From: Oopsacas minuta
Taxonomy: Eukaryota; Porifera; Hexactinellida; Lyssacinosida; Leucopsacidae
Direction of reading: 5' to 3'
DNA length: 64,000 nucleotides
NCBI GenBank assembly: GCA_024704765.1
Contig: JAKMXF010000233.1
Span: 124,001-188,000, forward strand
Shown here: positions 1 to 11,400 of the stretch, in pieces
How positions within the stretch are numbered: the stretch's first letter is position 1
Layout of the letters: the number at the start of each line of letters is the position of its first letter
Notes under the pieces: model-generated
What the model was told of the DNA's origin: nothing
Seen by the model: the letters and a program-made list of their open reading frames with translations, nothing else
Database searches by the model: none
Position numbers and translations under genes: made by a program

Positions 1-2
1 AC

Positions 3-269
3 GATGCTTCTATCATAAACTGTACCTTCACTTTACCTGTATTAGGTAATCCTGATTTGAATAATCCTGAGGGATACTATGTGCTTCTTGCTTGGGGTGG
101 TGTGTCTGGTGGATTAATCCTTCAGCATTTAGGTCCAGGACATGGTAGATGTGTTTCTTCGACCAGAATGATAATCACAACTGCTACAGGAGGTCCATCT
201 TCTGCATCTATGCTCTCTTTATCTGTTTCTACTCTCGTGTTGATGTTAACTATACTCTTCTTAGTGTAG
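3..269 (+). CDS. DOMON-domain surface protein, C-terminal fragment
   Basis: This is the last 88 codons of a gene that begins before the window, open in frame from base 3 to a TAG at 267-269. It encodes the last part of a DOMON domain (YYVLLAWGG, then GLILQH, then RCVSS and MIITTATG). A short Ser-rich segment and a C-terminal hydrophobic tail ending LTILFLV follow, with no charged residues after it, which looks like a GPI-anchor signal. The segment is nearly identical to the end of the complete gene at 1882-5054, so it is a tandem paralogue. DOMON domains of the FRRS1 type bind haem or sugar outside the cell. The ligand here is unknown. Confidence 0.75.
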   Translation, partial: DASIINCTFTLPVLGNPDLNNPEGYYVLLAWGGVSGGLILQHLGPGHGRCVSSTRMIITTATGGPSSASMLSLSVSTLVLMLTILFLV

Positions 270-1881
270 TTACATTATTTTACCCATTGTATAATTAGCT
301 CACCTACTTTATCGTCTTTAACTGCCCCATTGACTGTGTAATTGTACAGCTAGACTTGTCGTATCTATTTCTTTTTTGTTTCTGAGAATTCAATACTGTT
401 ACTCAATACTCATGGTTATGAAAAGTGTTCTTCTAATTTTGGATCATTTTTATGATAAAAATTTGTATCATTATTCGTCTGAAAGATAGGGAAGGTTTCA
501 GTTGCAGTTGCCCTAAGCCTTTACTATTTTTAGGATGTCTAAAGTTTCTATTGCTCATATATGGATCAATATATGAGTAATTATTTCAACCGGATTGCAA
601 TTGCATTCCCAATTTACTTGTATACGATATACTAGAGGATGCTATGGATATACTTTATTGCACCTAATATGCGCAAGGTATTCTCCAGCACGACAAAACC
701 TTGGGAACTCCATAATTTGGCATCCTTTTGGACTTAGGTGAATGCCCAGTGGCGGCGCTAACCAGCCGATACTGGTAGTGCACGCTTACGTCACAGGTTG
801 GACACAGGTTATTAAACTGGGGGAATACTTACATTAATGACGTGGGGTACAAGACCCACCTGGCCCCCCTCGCGCCGCTTCTGGGTGAAGGTGTTAAAAT
901 GTGATTAATCATATGATAAACCTGTGTTTTTATTTCATGCTCTGTAGTCTCTACTCACAACATTACGCTAACACCAAGTTGAAACTTAAGCATCCTTTAA
1001 AACAACTTCAAATACAAAGGTGTGAATATATGAATGATCACCGAAAACCGCCGCAGGGTTGGAAAATACTCACGATTTATTTGATTTAAATCAGATTTTT
1101 ATATATAAACTTGCTTAATTCAATATTTTATCTTCTGATAATCACGTAGAATTCTAGAATAAATTTCACAATATACGTATAATAGAATGTTTGTCAATGA
1201 AGATAACGAAAAATTTATTAATGAAGAAAGCGAAAATATCGAACACATTATTAAGTATCATTAACGATACATCTATTGTTCTCTGAAGCAATCACACTTT
1301 TATCAAATAAGAAACATTGAAGAAATGTACTAAAGGTGATATATTTCCAACAATCAAATAATAGGATTTTGATTTTTTTGAGTGATTTAAATCAAAACAA
1401 CCCTGCTGAAAAGGTGTGAAAATTCTCTTTAGAAAATTCATACCCTAGGTACAAAACTCCACTCCTAAATATGTATATGTACTAATTTTCGCGTTAATCG
1501 TGCCAATAGATTTCGGATGACCGCGCGGACAGACATACAGACATCGCACATTGTTCATTTGAGCATCTCTCAATAGAAGTTGCACTAGAACATTTCAAGT
1601 TCATAAGTTAGTTCCAAATCTCATAAACATATGAATTTTGTTAATAAGGTGAACCGCCGAAATGTGGTAGAAGCATTCATGTAGGGTACAATTGATTGCC
1701 TAAATTAAACTCGAATATATTGCAACATAATTGTTGAGACTACGAAATTGATATTTAATATATTTATAAATACTGAGATATGTTACAAGTATGCACTATG
1801 CTCCTCTGAATACCCCCAAGAACATAAATAGATTCGCATTTTCAACTATTTACATAAGTAACATAACCTGGGGAACTGAAA
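270..1881. other. intergenic region between DOMON paralogues
   Basis: I see no convincing gene in these 1.6 kb. A short element at about 745-885 has inverted ends (CCCAGTGGCGGCGC against GCGCCGCTTCTGGG), as in hAT-type non-autonomous elements. The rest is AT-rich single-copy-looking DNA. Confidence 0.5.
745..885. mobile_element. hAT-like MITE with GC-rich inverted ends
   Basis: This segment of about 140 bp is more GC-rich than its surroundings. It begins CCCAGTGGCGGCGC and ends GCGCCGCTTCTGGG, which are imperfect inverted repeats with the CAGTGG-type start common in hAT elements. I could not define a clean 8-bp target duplication, so its boundaries are approximate. Confidence 0.4.
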
Positions 1882-2449
1882 ATGTTTAAAATACTCATTT
1901 CAATTTTACTATTAAATTGTCTCGGAATTATCCAAGCAAATCTCCCAATCGGTGAAGGATGTGGTACTATCGCTACATGCATCCAGTTTTCGAATTGTGC
2001 TCAAACCACCGATCCAACTACCCCTAATATCGGTACCATCTATACAATAGACGATACCACTGTACAATTCCAGTTACAGTATGACAATGCTGCAGCAGAT
2101 TGGATCGCCATGGGACTTTCAACTACCCAAAGTATGCCAAATTCATTCATATTCATGTGTGTACGTTCTGGTGTGGATGTCGTAGTCCAAGAAAGATTTG
2201 CCTCTGCTAGAGCTAGACCTCCAGAAGTCACATCTGATCTAACCCTAATAAACTCCATCAACGATGCTTCTATCATAAACTGTACCTTCAACACTAATGT
2301 CTTAGGTAGCCCTAATCTGAATAGAGGTGAAGGATACTACGTCCTTCTAGCTTGGGGTACTGTATCTGGTGGATTAATCCAACAACATGGAGGTGCTAGT
2401 AGATGTGTTTCTTCGAGTGAGATTGTTATCACAACTGCTACAGGAATGG

Positions 2450-3135
2450 ATCCAACTACCCCACCAGCTACCACCCCATCAGCTACTACCCCACCAACTA
2501 CCACCACCCTACCAGCTACCACCCCATCAGCTACTATCCCACCAACTACCACCACCCTACCAGCTACTACCCCACCAGCTACCACCCCATCAGCTACTAC
2601 CCCACCAACTACCACCACCCTACCAGCTACCACCCCATCAGCTACTATCCCACCAACTACCACCACCCTACCAGCTACTACCCCACCAGCTACCACCCCA
2701 TCAGCTACTACCCCACCAACTACCACCACCCTACCAGCTACCACCCCATCAGCTACTATCCCACCAACTACCACCACCCTACCAGCTACTACCCCACCAG
2801 CTACCACCCATCAGCTACTACCCCACCAACTACCACCACCCTACCAGCTACCACCCCATCAGCTACTATCCCACCAACTACCACCACCCTACCAGCTACT
2901 ACCCCACCAGCTACCACCCCATCAGCTACTACCCCACCAACTACCACCACCCTACCAGCTACCACCCCATCAGCTACTATCCCACCAACTACCACCACCC
3001 TACCAGCTACCACCCCATCAGCTACTACCCCACCAACTACCACCACCCTACCAGCTACCACCCCATCAGCTACTATCCCACCAACTACCACCACCCTACC
3101 AGCTACTACCCCACCAGCTACCACCCCACCAGCTA
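2450..3135 (+). repeat. 111-bp-period Pro/Thr-rich coding minisatellite
   Basis: A tandem array encodes Thr/Pro/Ser/Ala-rich mucin-like sequence between DOMON domains 1 and 2. The higher-order period is 111 bp (37 codons): the CCACCAGCTACCACCCC phase point recurs at 2461, 2572, 2683 and 2794. Inside each unit are shorter sub-repeats of the type PATTPSATTPP and TTTTLP. The Thr/Ser/Pro content suggests dense O-glycosylation and a stiff stalk. The fourth unit contains the frameshift. Confidence 0.9.
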
Positions 3136-3659
3136 CCCAACCGTCTAATCTTCTCATCGGTCAAGGATGTGATACTATTGCTACATGCATTCAGTTTTCG
3201 AATTGTGCTGAAACCACCAATCCAACTACCCTTAATATCGGTACCATCAATACAATAGACGATACCACTGTACAATTCCAGTTACAGTATGACAATGCTG
3301 CAGCAGATTGGATCGCCATGGGACTTTCAACTACCCCAAGTATGCCAGATTCATTCATATTCATGTGTGTACGTTCTGGTGTGGATGTCGTAGTCCAAGA
3401 AAGATTTGCCTCTGCTAGAGCTAGACCTCCAGAAGTCACATCTGATCTAACCCTAATAAACTCCATCAACGATGCTTCTATCATAAACTGTACCTTCACT
3501 ACTAATGTCTTAGGTAGCCCCAATCTGAATAGAGGTGGAGGATACTACGTGCTTCTAGCTTGGGGTACTGTATCTGGTGGATTAATCCAACAACATGGAG
3601 GTGCTAGTAGATGTGTTTCTTCGAGTGAGATTGTTATAACAACTGCTACAGGAATTGAT

Positions 3660-4450
3660 CCGACTACCCCATCAGCTACTACTCCATTAGTTACTTCTCC
3701 ATCAGCTACTACTCCATTAGTTACTTCTCCAACAGCTACTTCTCCATTAGTTACTTCTCCATCAGCTACTACTCCATTAGTTACTTCTCCAACAGCTACT
3801 TCTCCATTAGTTACTTCTCCATCAGCTACTACTCCATTAGTTACTTCTCCAACAGCTACTTCTCCATTAGTTACTTCTCCATCAGCTACTACTCCATTAG
3901 TTACTTCTCCAACAGCTACTTCTCCATTAGTTACTTCTCCAACAGCTACTTCTCCATTAGTTACTTCTCCATCAGCTACTACTCCATTAGTTACTTCTCC
4001 AACAGCTACTTCTCCATTAGTTACTTCTCCATCAGCTACTACTCCATTAGTTACTTCTCCATCAGCTACTACTCCATTAGTTACTTCTCCATCAGCTACT
4101 ACAGCATCAGCTACTACCCCAACAGCTACTACTCCATTAGTTACTTCTCCAACAGCTACTTCTCCATTAGTTACTTCTCCATCAGCTACTACTCCATTAG
4201 TTACTTCTCCAACAGCTACTACTCCATTAGTTACTTCTCCATCAGCTACTACTCCATTAGTTACTTCTCCAACAGCTACTTCTCCATTAGTTACTTCTCC
4301 ATCAGCTACTACTCCATTAGTTACTTCTCCATCTGCTACTACTCCATCAGCTACTACACCATCAGTTACTACTCCGTCTGCTACTACTCCATCAGCTGCT
4401 ACACCATCAGTTACTGCTCCATCAGCTACTACTCCATCAGCTATTACCCA
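3660..4450 (+). repeat. 60-bp-period Ser/Thr/Pro-rich coding minisatellite
   Basis: A tandem array of 60-bp (20-codon) units encodes PSATTPLVTS followed by PTATSPLVTS. The first part is highly homogeneous and the last 130 bp is more diverged (PSATTPSVTTPSATTP). It links DOMON domains 2 and 3 and has a different period and sequence from the upstream array, so the two stalks expanded independently. Confidence 0.9.
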
Positions 4451-5249
4451 ATCGTTGTCTAATCTCCTCATCGGTGAAGGATGTGGTGGCATCGCTACAT
4501 GCATCCAGTTTTCGAATTGTGCTGTAAACACAGCTCCAACTACCCTTAATATCGGCACCTTCTCCACAATAGACGATGACACCATACAATTCCAGTTGCA
4601 GTATGATAATCCTGCAGCAGATTGGATCGCCATTGGACTTTCAGCTAGCCCAAATATGCCAGATTCATTCATATTCATGTGTGTACGTTCTGATATGAGT
4701 GTCGTAGTTCAAGAAAGATTTGCCTCTGATAATGCTCTACCCCCCGAAGTTGATGATCCTGATCTCACTCTAGTAAACTTTGCTAACGATGCTTCTATTA
4801 TAAACTGTACCTTCACTTCACCTGTATTAGGTAATCCTGATTTGAATAATCCTGGCGGATACTACGTTCTTCTTGCTTGGGGTGGTGTTTCTGGCGGATT
4901 AACCCTACAGCATTTAGGTCCAAGACATGGTAGATGTGTTTCTTCGACCAGAATCATAATCACAATTGCTACAGGAGGTCCATCCTCTGCATCTATGCTC
5001 TGTCTATCTCTTTCTACTTTTGTGCTGATGTTAACTCTACTCTTTTTAGTGTAGTTGCACCATTATTCAGACCATATGATTTGCATCCCTACTTTACCTA
5101 ATATCTACCTACCCCCCTCTTCCATTATTCTGTAATTGAATGACTAGACTTTGGCGATTTTGTATGTACTGAATCCTTTTCCCCGTCATAACTGAATTTA
5201 ATTGTACTTTATGCATCTTGTAATTGAAATATGCATGTTTGGTGCCGGT

Positions 5250-5368
5250 GAACAGCCTAGATTAACCCCGGATATAGTCTGGGCTAGCCTAGATTAACCC
5301 TTAGGTATAAACTGGACTAGCCCAGATTAAGCCCCGGGTTAAGCTAGGCTAGAACAGATTATACCCGG
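5250..5368. repeat. short tandem repeat of about 32 bp, CCTAGATTAACCC type
   Basis: About three and a half units of 32-33 bp begin AGCCTAGATTAACCC or AGCCCAGATTAAGCCCC, with diverged inner parts, downstream of the DOMON gene. No coding function is apparent. Confidence 0.6.
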
Positions 5369-5518
5369 ATATTCTGTCGGGGAGTTAATTTGAGCTGCTA
5401 CACCGGTCTGGACCGTGTGATATTTCACATTCCAGGAAATCATATTTACCAATACTGATAAGTGTATAGAAGAACTTAAAATTACAACCTGTGCCGACAG
5501 GCATGTCAATTTAGTATA

Positions 5519-5520
<2 letters not shown>

Positions 5521-5555
<35 letters not shown>
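5521..5555. repeat. TG dinucleotide microsatellite
   Basis: An uninterrupted (TG)17 tract is visible directly. Confidence 0.95.
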
Positions 5556-5556
<1 letters not shown>

Positions 5557-6529
5557 GTGCTCCCATATAGAAAACATATAGGTTCAGTTCATAAGTTCGA
5601 CCAAATATTACACAACATAACAACAAAATAACATTGTACTGGGGTAATCGAGTATGCTGAATCCGAATATGGTATTGTAAACAACATTTTGTAAATATGT
5701 GTTTACTTTTAGGTGCATAAAGTAACCAAATTTCAAATTCGTAGTAGATTGATACTTTCAACGGCTATACTGGGGTAATCGAATATGCTGAGTTATGTAC
5801 TCGGGGGCCATAGGCCCGAGTGCGGACACGAAGTGTTCGCAACCGCCTAGCGTGAGCAAGCGAAGCGCACTAGTTCCTTTTCAAGTTGCAAATTCATTTG
5901 GTTTCGAATAGTGCCTCAAATACGTATGTACCTTAAAAACGAATCGAACTAAATAGAATGTCAGTCAGTCCAGGTTGTAATTTCAGATTTTTGCTCGTTT
6001 TACCTGCATTTTCTTAATTATTATTGCCATACTACTTGTTATATATAATTTCTTGAAGGCTAAAAAGGTGAAGAATGTAAATTTATTGTAGTCTGATGAT
6101 CGGTAGATGAACTCAAAAAGACGTCTGCACAGAATGTTTTTCGTGATTAACTGATTATTGTTGCTTATGATGTCCTTAATAAAATCGAGTTTTGCCACTT
6201 TAAAGTGCCCCTTTTGGACGCATTTTGAATATATTATAATTAATATAACTCCTTCAGTTTAAATCTAACCTAATTTATGTCGATAGCCGTAATCAGTGAA
6301 GATTTTTAAGTGGTCACTTGAAATTATTTTGGATATTTTTCCCTAGCAACCAGGAATGTGTCCGGCCCCACTACGTAGTGACCTTGTCGGCCGCTGTAAA
6401 ATCTCGCTAATACAAGGTTACTTTGATGGATTTTATGCTGGGTGATATAATCCAGAAATTTCCCATCAAATTCCACACTAATGAATGAGCTTTAGAGAAA
6501 TCATAAGTATTTATCTTATCGTGAAATCT

Positions 6530-7152
6530 TAATGGCTATAAGTAGCAATTCCAACTACGACACTACTAATTCCACTTTTATGGTATGCTACCTGGGAATT
6601 ATCCAAGCTGACGATTCCATCGCCGCTGGTTGTGATGGAGACAAAACCTGCTTTCAGTTTCGGATTGTTCAATAACGACCTCCCCGACCACGCTTAACAT
6701 TGCTACCATTTACAAGTTGGACGATAACACCAACTATAGTATGACGATATTGATGCAGATTGTATCACCATTGGATTTGACCATCTTCCGAAGATATGCC
6801 CCAAACAAGCATCTTTATGTGTGTCTGTTCAGATACATGTGTGACAGTTCAGGAGAGATTTGCCACTGATGAAGCTTTGCCTCCAGTGGTTCTATACCTA
6901 AATGTACCTTCACTTCACCTGTTACACGGACTCCTTATATGTTGAATAATCTTAATGGGCATTATGTACTGATAGCATGGGGGTAGCGTAAGTGATGGCG
7001 AAATTCAACAGCATCAAGGTTCTGGGGTTGGTGGATGTCATACTAATGATAAGATTGTGCTCACTACTGTTACAGGAAATACCTCTGCACCTGTTCTCTC
7101 GTTAGCTGTCACTACTCTCGTGTTGATGCTAACTTTACTATTCTTAGTGTAG
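6530..7152 (+). pseudogene. decayed DOMON-gene copy
   Basis: This is a degenerate relative of the DOMON genes upstream. Recognisable pieces appear in order: a signal-like start with GGAATTATCCAAGC near 6595, a Cys-rich start, CATCTTTATGTGTGTCTG near 6810, CAGGAGAGATTTGCC near 6850, TGTACCTTCACTTCACCTG near 6903, ATTATGTACTGATAGCATGGGG near 6960, and a tail like those of the intact genes, ending TTCTTAGTGTAG at 7152. In-frame stops and small indels interrupt it throughout and there is no repeat array, so it is a single-domain pseudogene of the tandem family. Confidence 0.7.
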
Positions 7153-7433
7153 TCACACTCTCTAACAAAATATAGAATTAGCTTACCTACCCTCTCCTTG
7201 ACTGTGCAATTAAATAGAAAAGTCAAGTTTTGTATTTTCCTTATATTTTAGAACTAGGCCTGTACTTGATTTCTATAAGGATGTATTTTTATAATCAGCT
7301 AAATATTATTAAATCTCTATTTGGCACCTCGCCTGTTTGTCTGAATACATTAATAAGTATAGTTAATGTCTATAGGAATTCAAACTGGACTTTAAAAAGT
7401 GGTCTGTATGTATTAAATATATTCTCTATTTAG

Positions 7434-8082
7434 AAAGATGTGTAGAAGATCTTCATTGAAAGTACTCAATCATGCTTTACAAGGAAAAGAAGGAATAGAG
7501 AATTGTATTAAATTCATAGACCTAGCTGGCTTACGTACAATATTTCCATTCTTTATGCTGCCGAATAAATCTTGTAAGAAAAATGCTATCTCTGGAATGG
7601 AACAAGATGAACATGTAATTTCAATTATACTCAGTCTATTACGAAATGTACAGGGTCAACATAATGATAGAATATTAGCTAAATTCGTTGAGAAAGATAT
7701 GGAAAAATCTGAGAGATTAGTTGAATTGCATTTTGTTTACAAACAACGAAGTTCTGTTTCAGATTCAATAATTTATAAAGAAATTCAGAGAACAAAGAAT
7801 GAAGATCGGTTAGATGAAGATGCTATATACATGAAGAGACTTGATGGAGGTTTGTATGTGTTACAACAAATTGATTTAATTGTTGTAGAAGTATTGTATC
7901 ATGGATCAGCTGCTTTGAAAGATAGAATATATAAACTATTCGAACAACAAAGAGCGAATATAGATTGTGTGAAGAGTGTTGTGATAGATTTTATACAACA
8001 TATGGGGGAAGCTTCTTCTGAAGCAGATCACGGGGAATTTAATGATAAGAGGAGATTAATTGAGATGGTTAATGTTCTGTAG
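7434..8082 (+). CDS. CTNNBL1: CTNNBL1 (beta-catenin-like protein 1), terminal exon
   Basis: The exon follows a CTATTTAG acceptor at 7433 and runs to TAG at 8082 (about 215 codons). The translation matches the C-terminal armadillo-like part of CTNNBL1 end to end: SSLKVLNHALQGKEG, CIKFIDLAGLRTIFPFFM, ILSLLRNVQGQ, KSERLVELHF and LDGGLYVLQQI. CTNNBL1 is a nuclear protein of the Prp19/CDC5L spliceosome complex. The remaining two thirds of the protein should lie upstream, but I cannot find those exons in the preceding 7.4 kb, which hold the DOMON cluster. Either the preceding intron is very long and houses that cluster, or this is a detached exon. The frame is intact, which favours a live exon. Confidence 0.75.
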
Positions 8083-8446
8083 TAATTCTCTGTATTCTCA
8101 TATATTGTGATGTAGGAATCTATTAATTATTATTTCATTTGGCTGTTATTGCAGTATAATATTTAGGTATATGGCGCAACTAGGCTCCCGAGTCAGGGTG
8201 GGCGAAGATGACGTCTTCCCCACCTACCCGATACCTTTTCCGGCAGCCGGAAATGTCTGTGTGGTGATGGGTTATGACCCAGACCTATGGTCCTATGGGC
8301 TATCCAAAGAACAGAACCTATATTTTCCGGCCGTCATGGAAAAGCTGACCGGTCCATTTCTATACTCCTGTCTAAGCTCATCTAATAACGTTTTAAATTC
8401 CTTTTATAGACATATAGCTACTGATGTGTACTTCGTATTGATATTA
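8083..8446. other. short intergenic or 5' region
   Basis: This stretch separates CTNNBL1 from the CCDC66-like gene. It contains an open frame from 8171 that is in frame with the proposed first coding exon, but its composition is unlike the neighbouring coding sequence. I treat it as leader or repeat-derived DNA. Confidence 0.35.
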
Positions 8447-11400
8447 ATGGAGCGTTTCAGGACAGAAGTACGACACACTAAGGTATGCGTAGTGTGCATT
8501 TAATATACATTATACATACATTACAATCGTCAAATTTTAACTACGTATTTATGTTCCGCCCCGATCCGCAACCTGTCCGGTTAGGCATCAGGACGGAACA
8601 TTTATATAGTGAATATACTGAAGTTTATGCAATTTATATCTTCTAGGTAGAGCCTAAAAATTACATTGCACTGAATAGGAAGAAAGCTTGTGCTAAGAAC
8701 TCATCAAAACCTATTCCTATTCCTCAGACAATTAAACCTGTTATTGGAGATAAGAGAATAAGTTTGTTAGCCAGGAAAGAGAGACATGAGAATACAGTAT
8801 ATAATAGTGGTGTTAAGCGTAGTTTAGAACAACTTGCTTCTATAATTAGCAGTGGAGATCTAGAGAAGATTATACAACTTGCTAAAGGAATTCAAAGTTA
8901 ATACTAATATTAAACAGTAGAATTTTGTTAACGTAGAGCGAATGTTAATGAGTAACGTGTTTTAGCTCCAACATTATGTCCATCTAAACATGCTTACGGG
9001 CGGCATTTCATTATCATTATTTCATTTTTTTATGGAGTCAAGTAGCCAATTCATGGATATATTTCAATGACTCTACTTAGAAATATGCAAATTTTGCGTG
9101 TCAAAGGAGGTCTGTGAAAATAAAATCACTACTGTTAATTTTTTAAATATGTTGGTTAGTTGAATTTCACTTATAAAATGGTGAAATAATGGTAATATTC
9201 GTGCGACAGGTGAGATTCCTTGCGATAAAAAGAATTTATTTTTAGTTTCTTAAGCTTTTTCAATAAATTTATCATTTATTATCCATGTTTTCCAAAACTA
9301 GGTACAACTCAAGTAGGCACTCAACCCAATCACTTATCTCCACAAACTGAACTAGAAGATAGAGTTATATCTCAAACACACGTTATACCTCCTGTTAAGA
9401 TTGTAGAGCCCAGTAATATTCCAGGCTTAAACTTAGATAGTGAAAATACACATACAAGGTTGATACACAAATATATAAGTATGTATACATTAAAGTTATT
9501 ATGATTATTGTGGTCATGTGTACACGTGTACATATCCGAAAAATGTACACTCATTACATGTCGGCCAGAATTTCTATTCACTTTTCGATGTGTTGAAAAG
9601 TCATTTTCCTAGATGAGTGAGGGGATAGGTTTTATAATATACATTTCTCGCCGACATATAAGTATACTGTAGAAATTTATTAATTACTATTGATATTACT
9701 CCATAGATTATGCTGGTTATGACATATCTCTAATCACATTATTGTGCATCAAATTAGTTACACGTATAACTGAATTTGGTTATAGGATGGCTATCGGCTA
9801 AGTTTGGGCAATTTAGAAGTAATTAAAGTATTATTATTCAACTTATTCAATCAAATTCTGTCAGTCAACATAAGTTCTAATTTTAGAAATTCAAGAAATC
9901 TTCTCAGTTACGTAATAAACGTTCTTTTGCTAATGGACTTGGATTTTGAACTCTCTATTTGATTCATTGATAAAAAGTTTCATAGAATAAATATTGTAAA
10001 TTATTCGTATTTTCTATTTTGCTATTATCGGATTAAATGAGTGTACTCAGCGTTGTCACGTGATTAAGTCCCATCCATCCGCTTAGGAGAACTACTTGGT
10101 CCCGGGTCCTGAGTGTCACTACTTCGTTCAATATAGTTGTCACAACCTACGAAGCTACAATGGTTATTCAGTTCGTACTCCTGTTAATATTAACTCTGGA
10201 TAAAGCGAATAAATTTCGACGATACTGGTGTTCGTATTAACTGGGTTACGATCCCCTGTATACGAATACTACTGTACTACCTCAAGGCATCAAACATTAA
10301 GGATATATTTAGGAATATGAACTCGAACGATTCATATGTACTTAATATTCTCCCTTATTACTAATAGTTTTGCATGTATGTAAATTATACATTTTTATAC
10401 TTCCTTATTACTTCCATCACTTCCATTACTAATGGCTGAATACAAAACTTCCTTATACCCTCACCAACCCATTATCTGCTCGAATAAAGTCTCCCTCAAT
10501 ACATCATTGAATTCTAACACTGTAGAATGGTGTCCTATAGATTCTCAATCTAATCTACTTCTTTGTGGTACTTATTCATTAGATACTGGTTTCAACAGAT
10601 ATGGTAATCTAGAGTTATATGGGTGGGTAACAAATGGATCATTTGCATTATTGAATAGACATGATGAAGGTGCTGGAGTGCTAGATTTAAAATGGTTGCC
10701 TCTTAGCTTTTTTGGTAACATTTTCTATGTAGTTAACTCTATAGGACAATTGAATGTGTATAGTATAGATTGTGCATTATTCGAGATTAAGAAAATACAA
10801 TGTTTGCAGGTTTGTGATAAATCTGATGGCAGTGAGCTGTGTTTGTCTTTTGATTGGGTCAGCAATGAGGATAGGAGCATCATCCTTAGTGATAGTGTGG
10901 GTAGATTGGCATTTATGGATTGTTGTGATACAGGTGAACTGGTTTGTAAATCTCAATGGAAAGCTCATGATTACGAGGTTTGGATTACATCTAGAGATAA
11001 TTGGAATAAAGATGTTGTGTTTTCAGGTGGTGACGATAATAAATTGAGAGGTTGGGACCTTAGACTAGCCGGCAGTGCTTCTGGATGTGTATTCACTTCC
11101 TCTCGACACGTCACTGGTGTGTGCGCGATACAAAGTCATCCGTTGAGAGAGCATCTGTTGGCTACTGGTTCATTCGACGAGACTCTGCTGATTTGGGATA
11201 CAAGGGACATGTCTAAACCTCTGAACAGAGTACAAATAGAAGATGGAGGGATTTGGCGTTTAAAATGGCATCACAGTGATCCTAACCTTCTACTTGCTGC
11301 GTGTACAAGAGCAGGAGCAGCTGTGTTTGATTTTACAGTGTCTCTAAGTATGCCTAGTGTCACCTGGTACAGAGAGCACCAGTCGTTAGTCTATGGGGTA

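Larger units (their letters stand above)
1882..5054 (+). pseudogene. triple-DOMON GPI-anchored mucin-like protein gene, with a 1-nt frameshift
   Basis: The ATG at 1882 starts a signal peptide (hydrophobic residues about 4-15, then IIQANL). Three DOMON domains follow at 1942-2445, 3145-3655 and 4465-4965. Each has a CIQFSNC start, an ADWIA(M/I)GLS motif, INCTF, YYVLLAWG and RCVSS, as in FRRS1-family DOMONs. Two Pro/Thr/Ser arrays separate them (2450-3135 and 3660-4450), and a hydrophobic GPI-type tail ends at 5054. The first frame breaks in the run of C at 2807-2809, where a repeat that elsewhere reads ACCACCCCATC has one C fewer. From there the first frame gives a His/Gln/Leu/Pro-rich artefact to 3258, while domains 2 and 3 continue in the neighbouring frame to the TAG at 5054. 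A single missing base explains the shift. It could be a real null allele or an assembly error in a repeat. Confidence 0.7.
5055..6529. other. intergenic repeat-rich region
   Basis: No gene is supported here. It contains the 32-bp tandem repeat, a TG microsatellite, two near-identical copies of a 24-bp segment (starting TACTGGGGTAATCGA at 5637 and 5768) and a GC-rich patch at 5800-5870. Short open frames on the minus strand run through the TG tract and are not credible. Confidence 0.5.

Noticed and set aside
2387-3148. His/Gln/Leu/Pro-rich plus-strand frame
   Set aside because: It is the repeat read in a wrong frame; only the Thr/Pro frame connects DOMON domains.
2337-3157. Long minus-strand frames rich in Val/Gly/Ala opposite the first DOMON stalk
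   Set aside because: They are antisense shadows of the tandem repeat, with no start context or homology.
2450-4450. CRISPR-like regular repeats
   Set aside because: The repeats are contiguous coding units without unique spacers, in an animal gene.
3545-4678. 377-codon minus-strand frame opposite the second stalk
   Set aside because: It is an antisense shadow of the 60-bp coding repeat; the plus strand has clear DOMON domains.
3318-5054. Separate gene starting at the ATG at 3318
   Set aside because: That Met lies inside the conserved WIAMGLS motif of DOMON domain 2; the same frame extends upstream through the domain start.
5339-5761. 140-codon minus-strand frame
   Set aside because: It runs through a TG microsatellite (His/Thr repeats) and repeats, and has no coding character.
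8171-8446. N-terminal extension of the CCDC66-like first exon
   Set aside because: It is in frame, but its composition is odd and nothing resembles the family; I start at 8447 instead.
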